Numbered from the stretch's first letter, positions 28,301 through 36,449 are shown. The stretch is DNA of 64,000 nucleotides from Novosphingobium capsulatum NBRC 12533 (GCF_001598375.1 NZ_BCYV01000012.1:62001-126000), one strand, 5' to 3'. The notes: generated by a model from the sequence alone, not told the origin. Translations and numbers: made by a program.

Positions 28301-28895
28301 GGCTGGCGAGGATGCCGCGCGTTACGCCCCAGATCAGCAGGCTGGCCACCACCGCCACATAGGTTGCCATCATCGAGCGGGTAAGCGTGGCCACGGCAAA
28401 GAAAAACGCCGCACTCCACAACAGCGTGGGCATCGCCACCAGCACGAACGGGCGCAGATAGGCGTCGAGCCGGTTGGGCCCGATCGTTTCGGGATCGAGC
28501 CAGGGCATCAGCGACCCGACGAAGCTGCCCAGCGGCACCGCGGCAAAGACCAGCAGCGACACGAGATAGGCCCCGGCAAAGCGGCCGAACAGGTAATCGC
28601 CCTTGCGCACCGAGGTTGCCCGCACAAGCGGGCCAAAGCCGCTGTCATCATCGCGCACGATCACGTTGGCGACGAATGCCGTGGTGGAAAACAGCGCAAA
28701 GATCGTCATCACACCCTGGGTCATCGCCAGGGACAGCGTGCCGTTTTGCCAGGCGTTGTCGGGCGTGCCACCGATCGAGATCTGGCTCGAAGCCATGGCG
28801 CCAAACGAGAGGAGGAAGAACAGCGCGAACACCACCCAGAACACCGGGCTGCGCAACTGATAGCGGATTTCGAACGCGGCGATGCGGCCAAGCAT
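25302..28895 (-). CDS. ABC transporter permease fused to M1-family aminopeptidase
   Basis: The 1197-residue protein has two ABC-2-type permease regions of about six helices each in the first 590 residues, separated by a basic loop (SKRQLRREARRARK). A periplasmic M1 aminopeptidase part follows (about 620-1190) with the zinc motif HELSHQYW and the downstream glutamate in MVETLAQY. The gluzincin motif is intact, although the usual GxMEN exopeptidase loop is not obvious. It sits 20 bases after the ABC ATPase gene, so the two probably form one ABC complex. Such fusions are annotated in several proteobacteria but their substrate is unknown. Confidence 0.85.
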   Translation of the reverse strand: MLGRIAAFEIRYQLRSPVFWVVFALFFLLSFGAMASSQISIGGTPDNAWQNGTLSLAMTQGVMTIFALFSTTAFVANVIVRDDDSGFGPLVRATSVRKGDYLFGRFAGAYLVSLLVFAAVPLGSFVGSLMPWLDPETIGPNRLDAYLRPFVLVAMPTLLWSAAFFFAVATLTRSMMATYVAVVASLLIWGVTRGILASHPDLRTLAALTDPFGVVGIALETRYWTLAEINAQPFPFSALMLENRAIWLAVTVAALALAWWRFSFATPAASKRQLRREARRARKLAAATPNRVSRLPDPDQARAQWPRLIARITFEARMILRSPAFLVLVAVGAINALAALSFSDSMYGSKSYPATFLQIMALRSAFTLGPIVIAGFYAGELVWRDRERRISAIIDASALPSWALLLPKVLALVLVLFITVALGTLVGIGVQLANGFTAIALGQYLWWYLVPTTADMVLLAGLAVFLQVVSPSKYVGWGLLLVWFVFGIVASAMHWDHPLYQYASSVPNPLTDINGARVGWATNWWLRLYSGLLLVALMAAAHLLWPRGANDGVGARSRQALRRLRSPAGGLILAALAGMAATGAWLYYQMDVRNHYENGAQQEIDTANLEKLYARYEYAPEPSVTHIALKVRIDPATPRMDAEGTYDLVNSTGAPLSTVHLMLPQHDRDVLALTIDGARVSHDDDRRQVRFFTFDHPLAPGATTRLHFRVRRWQQGINPLGDDTRLLANGTFLDSSEIAPTIGIQRAAMLSDPVKRREHGLPAEHRMPKLEDQGARRFNYIANASWVTSDITVTTAADQVPLAPGDKVADAVAGGQRTARFVSRVPILNFWSIQSARYAIDTRDADGVQVSIYYDPQHAYNVARLQRAASVALGYYRRNFGPYQFDYARIIEFPGYASFAQAFAGTMPFSESIGFLGDFSDPDKIDYATYVAAHELSHQYWAHQEISAEMQGGTMMVETLAQYSALMVMKQLYGPDKIRRFLRYELDRYLSSRGREAVEEVPLARVEDQPYIHYRKGAVALYLLQDRLGEARVNAMLRQILARYRFQGPPYSTSMDLVRGFHALARTPQEHALVRDLLETITVWDFKADSAKTQRRADGTWQTTLTLSASMARDDGKGASTPVPLDQDVDIGLFTAQPGEGAFGKADVITMERHRLHDGTSTIVLTSHRKPAYAGVDPYNTFIDRKSDDNVIAVTGG

Positions 28896-28915
28896 GTCTG
28901 TGCCCCCTTGCCCGC

Positions 28916-29812
28916 TCAGGCGACGACGGCCGCCGGCGCGGATGCGCGCGCGGCAAGCAGCGTCGAGAAATAGACATCTTCAAGCCCGCCGGGAACGGCG
29001 GTGAAGCCCTCTCCTGGCGCCGTGTCGGCAATCACGTGGACCACGGTGCGGCCACCACGCAGGCGGGTGGAGATGACGCGGTGCGCCGCGCTGATCGCGG
29101 GCAGATCGGCGCGGTCGATCGCGCGCTCCCACACTTGGCCAGCCAGGGCGCCGATCAGGGCGGTGGGCGCGCCTTCCAGCAGGATCTGCCCCTGCCCCAG
29201 GATCGCCATGCGCGGGCACAGGTCGGTCACGTCGTCCACGATGTGGGTCGACAGGATCACCACCACGTTCTCGCCGATTTCGGCCAGCAGATTGAGGAAG
29301 CGGTTGCGCTCTTCGGGATCGAGCCCGGCGGTGGGTTCGTCGACGATGACCAGGCGGGGATTGCCGATCAGGGCCTGGGCAATGCCAAAGCGCTGCCGCA
29401 TCCCGCCCGAATACCCCGCCACGGCCTTGCGCCGCACGTCCCACAGGTTGACCTGGGCGAGCAGCGTCTCGACCGTGTCGCGCCGCTCGCCCCGCCCGGC
29501 GATACCCTTGAGCACGGCCATGTGATCGAGCAGATCATAGGCGCTGACGCGGGGATAGACGCCGAAATCCTGCGGCAGATAGCCAAGCTGTCCACGGATC
29601 GCCTGGGGATCGCCGACCACGTCGATGCCGTCGAACATGATCCGTCCGCTGGTGGGGATTTGCAGCGTGGCGATGGTGCGCATCAGGGTGGACTTGCCCG
29701 CGCCATTGGGGCCAAGCAGCCCGAACATGCCCTTGGGAATGGTCAGGCTGACGGCATCCAGCGCGCGCGTGCCATTGCCATAGACGTGGGAAACCCCCTG
29801 AAGTTCAAGCAT
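28916..29812 (-). CDS. ABC transporter ATP-binding protein
   Basis: The 298-residue ATPase has Walker A GPNGAGKST, Q-loop GYLPQDFGVYP, signature YSGGMRQR, Walker B LVIVDEPTAGLDP and switch His in LSTHIVDD. The order and the AGLDPEERNRF stretch resemble ABC-2/CcmA-type exporters. MLELQGVSHVYG at 29812 is the natural start; the open frame continues 22 codons upstream without similarity. It is the upstream gene of the two-gene operon with the permease/aminopeptidase fusion and energises it. Confidence 0.93.
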   Translation of the reverse strand: MLELQGVSHVYGNGTRALDAVSLTIPKGMFGLLGPNGAGKSTLMRTIATLQIPTSGRIMFDGIDVVGDPQAIRGQLGYLPQDFGVYPRVSAYDLLDHMAVLKGIAGRGERRDTVETLLAQVNLWDVRRKAVAGYSGGMRQRFGIAQALIGNPRLVIVDEPTAGLDPEERNRFLNLLAEIGENVVVILSTHIVDDVTDLCPRMAILGQGQILLEGAPTALIGALAGQVWERAIDRADLPAISAAHRVISTRLRGGRTVVHVIADTAPGEGFTAVPGGLEDVYFSTLLAARASAPAAVVA

Positions 29813-29905
29813 GATCTGATGTGCCCTGCTGCCGTGATCGAACCGGGGCAGGCTAGGCAGGGCACCGCCGCTTGGCAAACACCGCTCGACGAACGCCTTG
29901 GTCGA

Positions 29906-30793
29906 TCATTTGGGAAAGGTCGCCGCGAGGTGATCGATCAACGCGCGCACCGCCGGCGGCAACCCCCGCCTGGTGGTGAAGACCAGGTGCACGATACCGA
30001 TCTGCGCGCGCCACTGCGGCAGGACATGCACCAGTTGCCCCTGGCGCAGCGCCTCTGAACACACGTGATCGGGCAGCAGCGCCACGCCCAGGTTGCGGAT
30101 CGCGGCGGCGCGCACGGCGGTAAAGTCGCTGCAGGTCATGCGGGGCTCGTGCCGCAGGCGGTGGGTTGCGCCATCAATGTGCTCCAGCTGCCATTCCACC
30201 TCGCCAATTTCGTCAGAAGTGCCCAGTGTCGGCATCGTGGCCAGCCCAGCTGGATCCGCGCCCATGCTTTCTGCCAGCTGTCGGCCGGCCACGAGGATAC
30301 GTGCCGAGGTGCCCAACGAACGCATCGTCAGCGCCGCATCGCTGGTCAAGGCCACGCGGACGCGCAAGGCAAGGTCGATACGTTCTTCGATCAGGTCGAC
30401 GGCGCGGTCGCTGGCGATCACCTGCAGGCGCACGCGGGGATAGCGGGCGAGAAATCCGGGCAGAATATCCGACAGGATCTCGACCAGGCCGGTCGGGCAA
30501 CTGAAGCGCACGCGGCCATGCGGTTCGGCCTGCGCCTCGGCCACCAGAGCGACGGCCTGCTGCGCCTCTGTCATCATGGCACGGCAGCGTTCGTAAAATG
30601 CCTGGCCGACGTCGGTCACGCGAAAGCGGCGGCTCGATCGCTCGATCAGCCTTACGCCCAGCCGCGCTTCGAGAGCAGCGACACGGCGGCTCAACTTTGA
30701 CTTGGGTTCGCGCAGGGCACGGCCCGCCGCGGCAAAGCCGCCATGCGCCACCACCTCGGCAAAGTAGGCATAGTCGTTGAGGTCTTCGCGCAT
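29906..30793 (-). CDS. LysR-family regulator, divergent to SDR gene
   Basis: The 295-residue protein starts with the winged HTH DLNDYAYFAEVVAHGGFAAAGRALREPKSKLSRRVAALEARLGVRLIERSSRRFRVTDVG. The effector domain follows, with RVRFSCPTGLVEILSDILPGFLARYPRVRLQV. This belongs to the large CrgA/YafC-like branch whose members often control a divergently transcribed oxidoreductase. Here that is the SDR gene 121 bases away. The start is MREDLND; open frame upstream reads through the intergenic operator and is not coding. Confidence 0.93.
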   Translation of the reverse strand: MREDLNDYAYFAEVVAHGGFAAAGRALREPKSKLSRRVAALEARLGVRLIERSSRRFRVTDVGQAFYERCRAMMTEAQQAVALVAEAQAEPHGRVRFSCPTGLVEILSDILPGFLARYPRVRLQVIASDRAVDLIEERIDLALRVRVALTSDAALTMRSLGTSARILVAGRQLAESMGADPAGLATMPTLGTSDEIGEVEWQLEHIDGATHRLRHEPRMTCSDFTAVRAAAIRNLGVALLPDHVCSEALRQGQLVHVLPQWRAQIGIVHLVFTTRRGLPPAVRALIDHLAATFPK

Positions 30794-30807
30794 CAGCGTT
30801 CCTTTGA

Positions 30808-30854
30808 TGCAACGATACGTATCAATTTTGCTGACTACAGCCAATATCGTTGCA
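30808..30854. promoter_or_regulatory. Inverted-repeat operator between LysR and SDR genes
   Basis: TGCAACGATA (30808-30817) and TATCGTTGCA (30845-30854) are perfect 10-base inverted repeats 27 bases apart. The left half overlaps a second palindrome, GATACGTATC (30814-30823). The layout fits a LysR recognition/activation site pair serving both divergent promoters. Confidence 0.65.
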
Positions 30855-30914
30855 CACTTATGTGCTTTTTCACCGGCGCAGCACAGCGCCGCTCCAACCA
30901 ACAGGAGATGAAAG

Positions 30915-31670
30915 ATGGCACAGGATTTCAACAACAAGGTGGTGGTGGTCACCGGCGGCACATCGGGTATCGGGTTGGCCACGGCGCAGGCGTTCGCAGC
31001 AGCTGGCGCAGCGGTGTTCATCACCGGACGCCGCCAGGAAGCGCTGGATGCGGCAGTCAAGGCAATCGGCGGGCGGGTTACCGGCGTGCGCGGCGATATA
31101 TCGCAACTTGCCGATATCGATCGCCTTTACGATGCCGTTCAACAGCAGCACGCCCAGATCGACGCGCTCTTCGCCAATGCTGGCGGGGGCAGCTTCGCCC
31201 CGCTCGGCGCAATCAGCGAGGAACATTATCAGCAGACCTTCGACACCAATGTGAAGGGCGTGCTGTTTACCGTACAAAAAGCGCTACCCTTGCTGCGCGA
31301 TGGCGCTTCGGTCGTTCTTACCAGTTCGACCGCGGCGATCACCGGCACCGCAGCGTTCAGTGTCTATTCCGCGACCAAGGCGGCGGTGCGCAGTTTCGCA
31401 CGAAACTGGATGCTCGACCTGAAGGACCGCAAGATCCGCGTCAACGCCGTCAGCCCGGGGCCGGTCGAAACGACGGGACTGGTCGAACTGGCAGGACCAG
31501 ACGCGGCATCGCAGCAGGGCCTGCTCGATTTCATGGCAGGACAAGTTCCGCTCGGCCGGGTTGGCCAACCCGATGAAATCGCCAAGGCTGTCTTGTTCCT
31601 CGCTTCGGACCAGGCAAGCTTCATCAACGGCATCGAACTGTTCGTCGATGGCGGCATGGCCCAGATCTGA
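30915..31670 (+). CDS. SDR-family NAD(P)-dependent oxidoreductase
   Basis: The 251-residue classical short-chain dehydrogenase has the cofactor loop TGGTSGIG (residues 13-20), NAG at 88-90, catalytic S137/S138, Y151 and K155 (YSATK), and the PGPVET turn. ITGRR after the second strand suggests NADP preference. AGGAG lies seven to eight bases before the ATG. It is the likely target of the divergent LysR. The substrate is unknown; SDRs under this type of LysR often act on small carbonyl compounds. Confidence 0.9.
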   Translation: MAQDFNNKVVVVTGGTSGIGLATAQAFAAAGAAVFITGRRQEALDAAVKAIGGRVTGVRGDISQLADIDRLYDAVQQQHAQIDALFANAGGGSFAPLGAISEEHYQQTFDTNVKGVLFTVQKALPLLRDGASVVLTSSTAAITGTAAFSVYSATKAAVRSFARNWMLDLKDRKIRVNAVSPGPVETTGLVELAGPDAASQQGLLDFMAGQVPLGRVGQPDEIAKAVLFLASDQASFINGIELFVDGGMAQI

Positions 31671-31681
31671 ACCGCAAATGC

Positions 31682-31710
31682 GGGGCGCGCTGCAATTGGC
31701 GGTGCGCCCC
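31682..31710. terminator. Bidirectional terminator-like hairpin
   Basis: GGGGCGC (31682-31688) pairs with GCGCCCC (31704-31710) over a 15-base loop, between the convergent SDR and ECF sigma genes. Confidence 0.5.
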
Positions 31711-31736
31711 ACGCGGCTTAGGCAACGGGCAAAGGC

Positions 31737-32579
31737 TCAATGCACGCGCGTCAGCTTGTCGGGATTGCGGATGACGTAGATGGCCTGGATGTGCCGGCCC
31801 TCCACCAACAGGGCCGTGGTCTGCAGCAAGCCATCGGGCTCTCTCGTGATAAAACCCGGCAGGCCGTTGATCGTGGTGAACCGCACCAGTTCGGAAGGGG
31901 CGCGGCGCAGCCGTATCAGCGCCGCCTGGGCGCGCAGATATTCGCTGGCGCCTTGCAGGATACGCGCCACTGCGGGGCGCTTGCCGCCGCCATCTGCATG
32001 GAACTGCACGTCCTGGGCCAGCAACATGCTCAATTGCGCCATGTCTCCCTTCTGCGATGCCTCGAAAAAGGCAGCGGCGATGGCCTTGCCGTGTTGGTGA
32101 TCGATCGGGAACCTTGGCCGGGCATCACGCACATGCCCCCGCGCGCGGCTGGCAAGCTGGCGGCAGGCGGGCACATCGCGATCCAGCACCAGCGCGATAT
32201 CCTCGAACCGCTCTCCAAACACGTCATGCAGCAGAAAGGCTGCCCGCTCGAGCGGGGAAAGCCGCTCGAGCGCCAGCAGCAGCGGCAGGGTCACATCGTC
32301 ATCGAGCGCGTCATCCACGGCCGGTTCGGGCAGCCACGGCCCGACATAGATTTCGCGCTGGACCCGCGCCGATTTAAGGTGATCGAGGCACAGGCGCGTG
32401 ACGATGCGGCGCAGAAACGCGGCCGGCACTGCCACCTCTGCATGATCCACTGCCTGCCAGCGCACATAGGCATCCTGCACCACGTCTTCGGCATCGGCAA
32501 TCGTGCCCAGCATGCGATAGGCAACACGCAGCAAGGTGGATCGCTGCGCGTCAAAGATCTCGCCCGCCGTCTGGCTCAT
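31737..32579 (-). CDS. ECF41-type RNA polymerase sigma factor with SnoaL-like extension
   Basis: This 280-residue sigma factor has region 2 (residues 10-75) with AEDVVQDAYVRW and region 4 (about 100-155). An extra C-terminal SnoaL-like domain of about 115 residues replaces an anti-sigma factor. Three hallmarks of group ECF41 are present: WLPEP between regions 2 and 4 (82-86), DGGGK (196-200) and NPDKL (272-276). In this group the extension controls activity of the same protein. The start overlaps the stop of the AhpD-like gene (ATGA), so both are translated from one message. Confidence 0.92.
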   Translation of the reverse strand: MSQTAGEIFDAQRSTLLRVAYRMLGTIADAEDVVQDAYVRWQAVDHAEVAVPAAFLRRIVTRLCLDHLKSARVQREIYVGPWLPEPAVDDALDDDVTLPLLLALERLSPLERAAFLLHDVFGERFEDIALVLDRDVPACRQLASRARGHVRDARPRFPIDHQHGKAIAAAFFEASQKGDMAQLSMLLAQDVQFHADGGGKRPAVARILQGASEYLRAQAALIRLRRAPSELVRFTTINGLPGFITREPDGLLQTTALLVEGRHIQAIYVIRNPDKLTRVH

Positions 32580-33028
32580 TTCCAACCCAGTTCCGGAGCA
32601 TAGAAATTGAAGCCGACCGCCAGGCGGTTCCATCCGTTGATCACATCGATCGCCAGCGTCAGTTGCACTTGCTCGGCCGGGGTGAACTGCGCAGCCAAAG
32701 CGGCATGGACGGCATCGGGCGCGCGGCTGGTCGCGATCTGCGTCATGTGTTCGGTCCAATCCAGCGCCGCGCGTTCGCGATCGGTGTAGCACGGCGCATC
32801 ACGCCATGCAGCCACCAGATGGATGCGCTGCTCGGTTTCACCAGCCTTGCGCGCATCAGACGTGTGAATATTCAGGCAGTTGGCACAGCCATTGATCTGC
32901 GAGGCGCGGATTTTCACCAGTTCGAGCAGTGGCTTTTCCAGGCCGCATTCCGCCACTTTCTGCGAATAGGCAAACCAGGCTTTGAAAATGTCGGGCTCGG
33001 CGGTGTAGAGATTGAGACGCGGGGTCAT
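32576..33028 (-). CDS. Carboxymuconolactone decarboxylase/AhpD-like protein
   Basis: The 150-residue all-helical AhpD-like protein has the redox motif C48-A-N-C51 followed by H55 (NGCANCLNIHTSDARKAGE), the alkylhydroperoxidase-type site. Its length fits the CMD/YnjA subgroup. AAAGGA lies eight bases before the chosen ATG. CMD proteins are the usual partner and regulon member of ECF41 sigma factors, and the matching ECF41 promoter lies 33 bases upstream. A role in coping with an oxidative or electrophilic stress is likely but unproven. Confidence 0.9.
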   Translation of the reverse strand: MTPRLNLYTAEPDIFKAWFAYSQKVAECGLEKPLLELVKIRASQINGCANCLNIHTSDARKAGETEQRIHLVAAWRDAPCYTDRERAALDWTEHMTQIATSRAPDAVHAALAAQFTPAEQVQLTLAIDVINGWNRLAVGFNFYAPELGWK

Positions 33029-33060
33029 GGTCAGCATCCTTTCGATAGGGATGCCATCAT

Positions 33061-33087
33061 GACGAACCCGCTCCACGCTTTGTGACA
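33061..33087 (-). promoter_or_regulatory. ECF41-type promoter of the AhpD-like/sigma operon
   Basis: Reading the minus strand, TGTCACA (33081-33087) is followed by 16 bases and CGTC (33061-33064). This is the -35/-10 pair reported for ECF41 sigma factors with exactly the expected spacing. It is 32 bases ahead of the start codon, so the sigma factor probably drives its own operon. Confidence 0.82.
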
Positions 33088-33370
33088 TGGGCACTGGATT
33101 TTACTGCTCCACCTGCAAACACGCGAAGGCTGGCGGCCTTCGTGCGGGACGGACCAGGTGCTGCTTCCGAGCGGAATCGCCATACCCTCAAACTCGCTCG
33201 CGATACCGAAGCATTCCGATGGCATCGGCAAAATCCCGGCAATATTTCCTATAAATCACAATGCATATTGGCAGAACCTGCCATTTCAGACGATTTAAGG
33301 GCAATCCTTTCGCAAGGACATGCCCCGCCAGGCAGCGCTAGAACCTGTCGCTCCACATCAGGACACGCTC
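33088..33370. other. Intergenic region upstream of the E1-like gene
   Basis: No gene is supported here. Beyond the ECF41 promoter it holds an AT-richer stretch around 33238-33300 that should contain the promoter of the rightward E1-like gene. A small inverted repeat, TGGCAG-aac-CTGCCA (33269-33283), could be an Lrp-type or other operator, but this is weak. Confidence 0.4.
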
Positions 33371-35710
33371 ATGGACACGACGACTTCCCCTTCCCGGCAG
33401 GACACGATCAGCGCGCTGGAGCATCTCGACACGCGCCTGTTGTGGCTTTCGTCGTGGATGATCCACAATGCCAACCATCTGCGTCCCAAGCGCGATGGCC
33501 TGAAAGTGGGTGGCCATCAGGCCAGTTGTTCGTCGATCACCGCGATCATGGCGGCGCTCTATTTCCATGCGCTGCGTCCGCAGGATAAAGTGGCGGTAAA
33601 GCCGCACGCCGGACCGGTGCTGCACGCCATCCACTATCTGCTGGGCAACCAGACGCGCGAGCGGATGGAGCGGTTTCGCGGCCTGGGCGGCGTGCAGAGC
33701 TATCCCAGCCGCACCAAGGACAACATTCCGGTCGATTTCTCCACCGGCTCGGTCGGCCTGGGCGTGGCAGTGACGGCCTTCAGCAGCCTGGTGCAGGATT
33801 ATCTCATCGCGCATGGGCAACTGCGCGAGGAAGACGCCGGGCGCATGATCGCGCTGATGGGCGATGCTGAACTCGATGAAGGCAATATCTACGAATGCCT
33901 GATCGAGGGCTACAAGCACGACCTGCGCAACTGCTGGTGGATTGTGGACTACAATCGCCAGTCGCTTGACGCCACCACGGCCGATCGCATGTTCCGCCGC
34001 TTCGACGATATCTTCGAAACCTGCGGCTGGCGCGTCATCACGCTCAAGTATGGCAAGATGCAACTGGCCGCCTTCGCGCGGCCGGGCGGCAAGGCGCTGG
34101 AAGAGTGGATCGACAGCTGCCCCAACGCCGAATTCGCGGCGCTGACCTATCAGGGCGGCACGGCCTGGCGCGAGCGGCTGCTGGCCGACATTGGCCACAA
34201 GCCCAACGTGAAGACGCTGCTCGACAGCTATGACGATGTCGAGCTGGCGCGGCTGATGACCAACCTGGGCGGCCATTGTGTCGAAACCCTGATGGATGCC
34301 TTCGACGCCGCGCAGGACGATCGCCCCACGCTGTTCATCGCCTATACGGTCAAGGGCCACGGGCTGCCGCTCGCCGGCCACAAGGACAACCATTCGGGGA
34401 TGATGAACCCGGCGCAGATGGAGCAATTCCGCCTGAGCCTGGGCATTGCCGAGGGCAACGAGTGGGAGCCGTGGGGCGCGCTCGGCGACAATGTCGCCAC
34501 CGATCTCAAGGCCTTCGTGGCCAATTCGCCAATCGCCCGGACCAAGGCTGAACCGGTTGCGCCTGCCGTTCCCGTTCCGGCAATCCCCGCGCCCGAGGGC
34601 GCCGACCAATCGACGCAGGCCGCGTTCGGGCGCATCCTGCTCGAATTGGCGAAATCGGGCGAGGAACTGGCCGATCGCATCGTGACCACGGCACCCGATG
34701 TTACCCAAACGACCAACTTGGGCGCCTTCGTCAACCAGCGTGGGCTGTTCCGGCGTCAGGAACTGGCGGACGTGTTCCACAAGGCCAAGATTCCTTCGGC
34801 GCAGAAGTGGGCGCAGCATGCTGCTGGCCAGCACATCGAGCTGGGCATTGCCGAAAACAACTTCTTCCTCATGCTCGCGTCGCTGGGCCTGGCCGCGCCG
34901 CATTTCGGCACCCGCCTGCTGCCGGTCGGCACGGTCTATGATCCGTTCATTGCGCGCGGCCTCGATGCGCTCAACTATGGTTGCTATTCAGACTCGCGCT
35001 TTCTGCTGGTGGGAACGCCATCGGGCCTGACGCTGGCCGCAGAGGGCGGCGCGCACCAATCGATCAACACCCCGCTGATCGGCATGGGGCAACCCAACCT
35101 GACCTATTTCGAGCCGGCCTATGCCGATGAACTGGCGGCGATGATGGCGTTCGCGTTCGATCACATGCAGCAGGTCGATGGCGGCTCGGTCTATCTGCGC
35201 CTGACCACGCGCGCGATCCCGCAGATCACGCGCACAGATGACACCTGGCGGGAAGACGCCTTGAAGGGCGGCTACTGGCTGCGCCGCCCCGCCGAAGGCG
35301 CGGATGCGGCGATCGTGTTTACCGGCGTGGTGGCCACCGAAGCGCTCGCGGCCTGGGAACAGCTGGTCGATGATATCCCGGGCCTGGGCCTGCTCAACGT
35401 GACCTCGCCCGATCTCTTGCATCGCGGCTGGTCGGAACGCCACGCGACACGCTGGACCACCGGATCGCCAGCGCCCTGCCATGCCGAAACCCTGCTGGCG
35501 CCGCTTGCCCCGGGCGCCGGCCTGGTGACGCTGATCGACGGGTCACCCGGCGCGCTGTCGTGGCTTGGCGGCGTGAAGGGCATGCGCGTCAGCCCGCTCG
35601 GCACCGACCGGTTTGGCCAGACCGGCGATCTGCCCGATCTTTACCGCGAATACCGGCTGGACAGTGATGCCGTCATCGATGCCGCGGCAGAACTGTTCCT
35701 GGGGCAATGA
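33371..35710 (+). CDS. ThDP-dependent 2-oxo acid dehydrogenase E1/transketolase-like protein
   Basis: The 779-residue enzyme is built like the homodimeric pyruvate dehydrogenase E1 (AceE) but is shorter. It has the ThDP motif GDAELDEGN (164-172) ending at N195, DFSTGSVGLGVAVTAFSSL, and in the second half VTTAPDVTQTTNLGAFVNQRG, IELGIAENNFFLMLASLGLA and a transketolase C domain. A paralogue of AceE in Pseudomonas putida (MdeB) oxidises 2-oxobutyrate and is controlled by an Lrp-type regulator. Here an Lrp-type gene is the convergent neighbour, which makes a 2-oxo acid from amino-acid breakdown a reasonable but unproven substrate. The ATG at 33371 was chosen because the one at 33320 is one base from its AAGGA. 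Confidence 0.75.
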   Translation: MDTTTSPSRQDTISALEHLDTRLLWLSSWMIHNANHLRPKRDGLKVGGHQASCSSITAIMAALYFHALRPQDKVAVKPHAGPVLHAIHYLLGNQTRERMERFRGLGGVQSYPSRTKDNIPVDFSTGSVGLGVAVTAFSSLVQDYLIAHGQLREEDAGRMIALMGDAELDEGNIYECLIEGYKHDLRNCWWIVDYNRQSLDATTADRMFRRFDDIFETCGWRVITLKYGKMQLAAFARPGGKALEEWIDSCPNAEFAALTYQGGTAWRERLLADIGHKPNVKTLLDSYDDVELARLMTNLGGHCVETLMDAFDAAQDDRPTLFIAYTVKGHGLPLAGHKDNHSGMMNPAQMEQFRLSLGIAEGNEWEPWGALGDNVATDLKAFVANSPIARTKAEPVAPAVPVPAIPAPEGADQSTQAAFGRILLELAKSGEELADRIVTTAPDVTQTTNLGAFVNQRGLFRRQELADVFHKAKIPSAQKWAQHAAGQHIELGIAENNFFLMLASLGLAAPHFGTRLLPVGTVYDPFIARGLDALNYGCYSDSRFLLVGTPSGLTLAAEGGAHQSINTPLIGMGQPNLTYFEPAYADELAAMMAFAFDHMQQVDGGSVYLRLTTRAIPQITRTDDTWREDALKGGYWLRRPAEGADAAIVFTGVVATEALAAWEQLVDDIPGLGLLNVTSPDLLHRGWSERHATRWTTGSPAPCHAETLLAPLAPGAGLVTLIDGSPGALSWLGGVKGMRVSPLGTDRFGQTGDLPDLYREYRLDSDAVIDAAAELFLGQ

Positions 35711-35744
35711 CGTGGCAAGCGAGGATGCCGTCTAGCCACAGGGT

Positions 35745-36197
35745 CTAGATTGGCAGCGCGGTCTTGTAGACCACCGGCCGCAGCGCAAAGCTGGTGGTGA
35801 CCTGCGAGACCCCCTCAATGCGCGTCAGCTTCTGCCGCAGGAAATCCTCGAAGGCGCCCAGTGAATCGAACAGGGCGCGCAGCTGGTAATCGCAATCGCC
35901 CGACATCAGGTAGCATTCCATGACTTCGGGAAAAGAGGCCACCGCCGCTTCGAACTGGGCCAGATGGCGATCGTCCTGCCGGTCCAGCCGCACGCGAATG
36001 AAAGCGGTGACCGGCAGGCCAACCGAGATCGGATCGACCAGCGCGACATAGCGGAAGATCACGCCGTCGCTTTCCAGGGCGCGCAGACGGCGCAAGCACG
36101 GAGAGGGCGAGAGGCCAACCTGTTCGGAAAGATCCTGGTTGGTCATCCGCCCGTCACTTTGCAGGGCGTTTAGAATGCGGCGATCGATCTGGTCCAT
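35745..36197 (-). CDS. Lrp/AsnC-family transcriptional regulator
   Basis: The 150-residue protein has the N-terminal HTH MDQIDRRILNALQSDGRMTNQDLSEQVGLSPSPCLRRLRALESDGVI, followed by the RAM ligand-binding domain with VMECYLMSGDCDYQLRA. It is Lrp-like in all signature positions. It is convergent with the E1-like gene and ends 34 bases from it. An ATG three codons upstream is an alternative start. An amino acid or 2-oxo acid effector is likely from family knowledge. Confidence 0.92.
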   Translation of the reverse strand: MDQIDRRILNALQSDGRMTNQDLSEQVGLSPSPCLRRLRALESDGVIFRYVALVDPISVGLPVTAFIRVRLDRQDDRHLAQFEAAVASFPEVMECYLMSGDCDYQLRALFDSLGAFEDFLRQKLTRIEGVSQVTTSFALRPVVYKTALPI

Positions 36198-36449
36198 GAT
36201 TGTCATTCCATGCTCAGCCCATGATTGAGCATGGATGTTCCAAAAATAGACATGAACGGCAAGATGCTGCCGCATTTTTGAGATTTCGGGCTATTACCTG
36301 GAAGGCCCCTCCCTCCCCCTTACCGGCCGCGCGTCCTGATGATCGCGACCGGTTCGGGGATGGACTGCGGGCTGGCCAGCCGAGCCGCCTTGCGGCCCGT
36401 GCTGCATGAAAGCCAGCCACGCAATCCAGGGTCGCACCAGCGCCCGGTA

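Noticed and set aside
27393..28973. Open frame of 526 codons on the plus strand
   Set aside because: It is antisense to the permease/aminopeptidase fusion; the translation is a His/Gln/Arg-rich string without motifs.
33269..33283. TGGCAG-aac-CTGCCA as an Lrp operator
   Set aside because: The arms are only six bases and do not match a defined Lrp consensus; kept only as a note in the intergenic entry.
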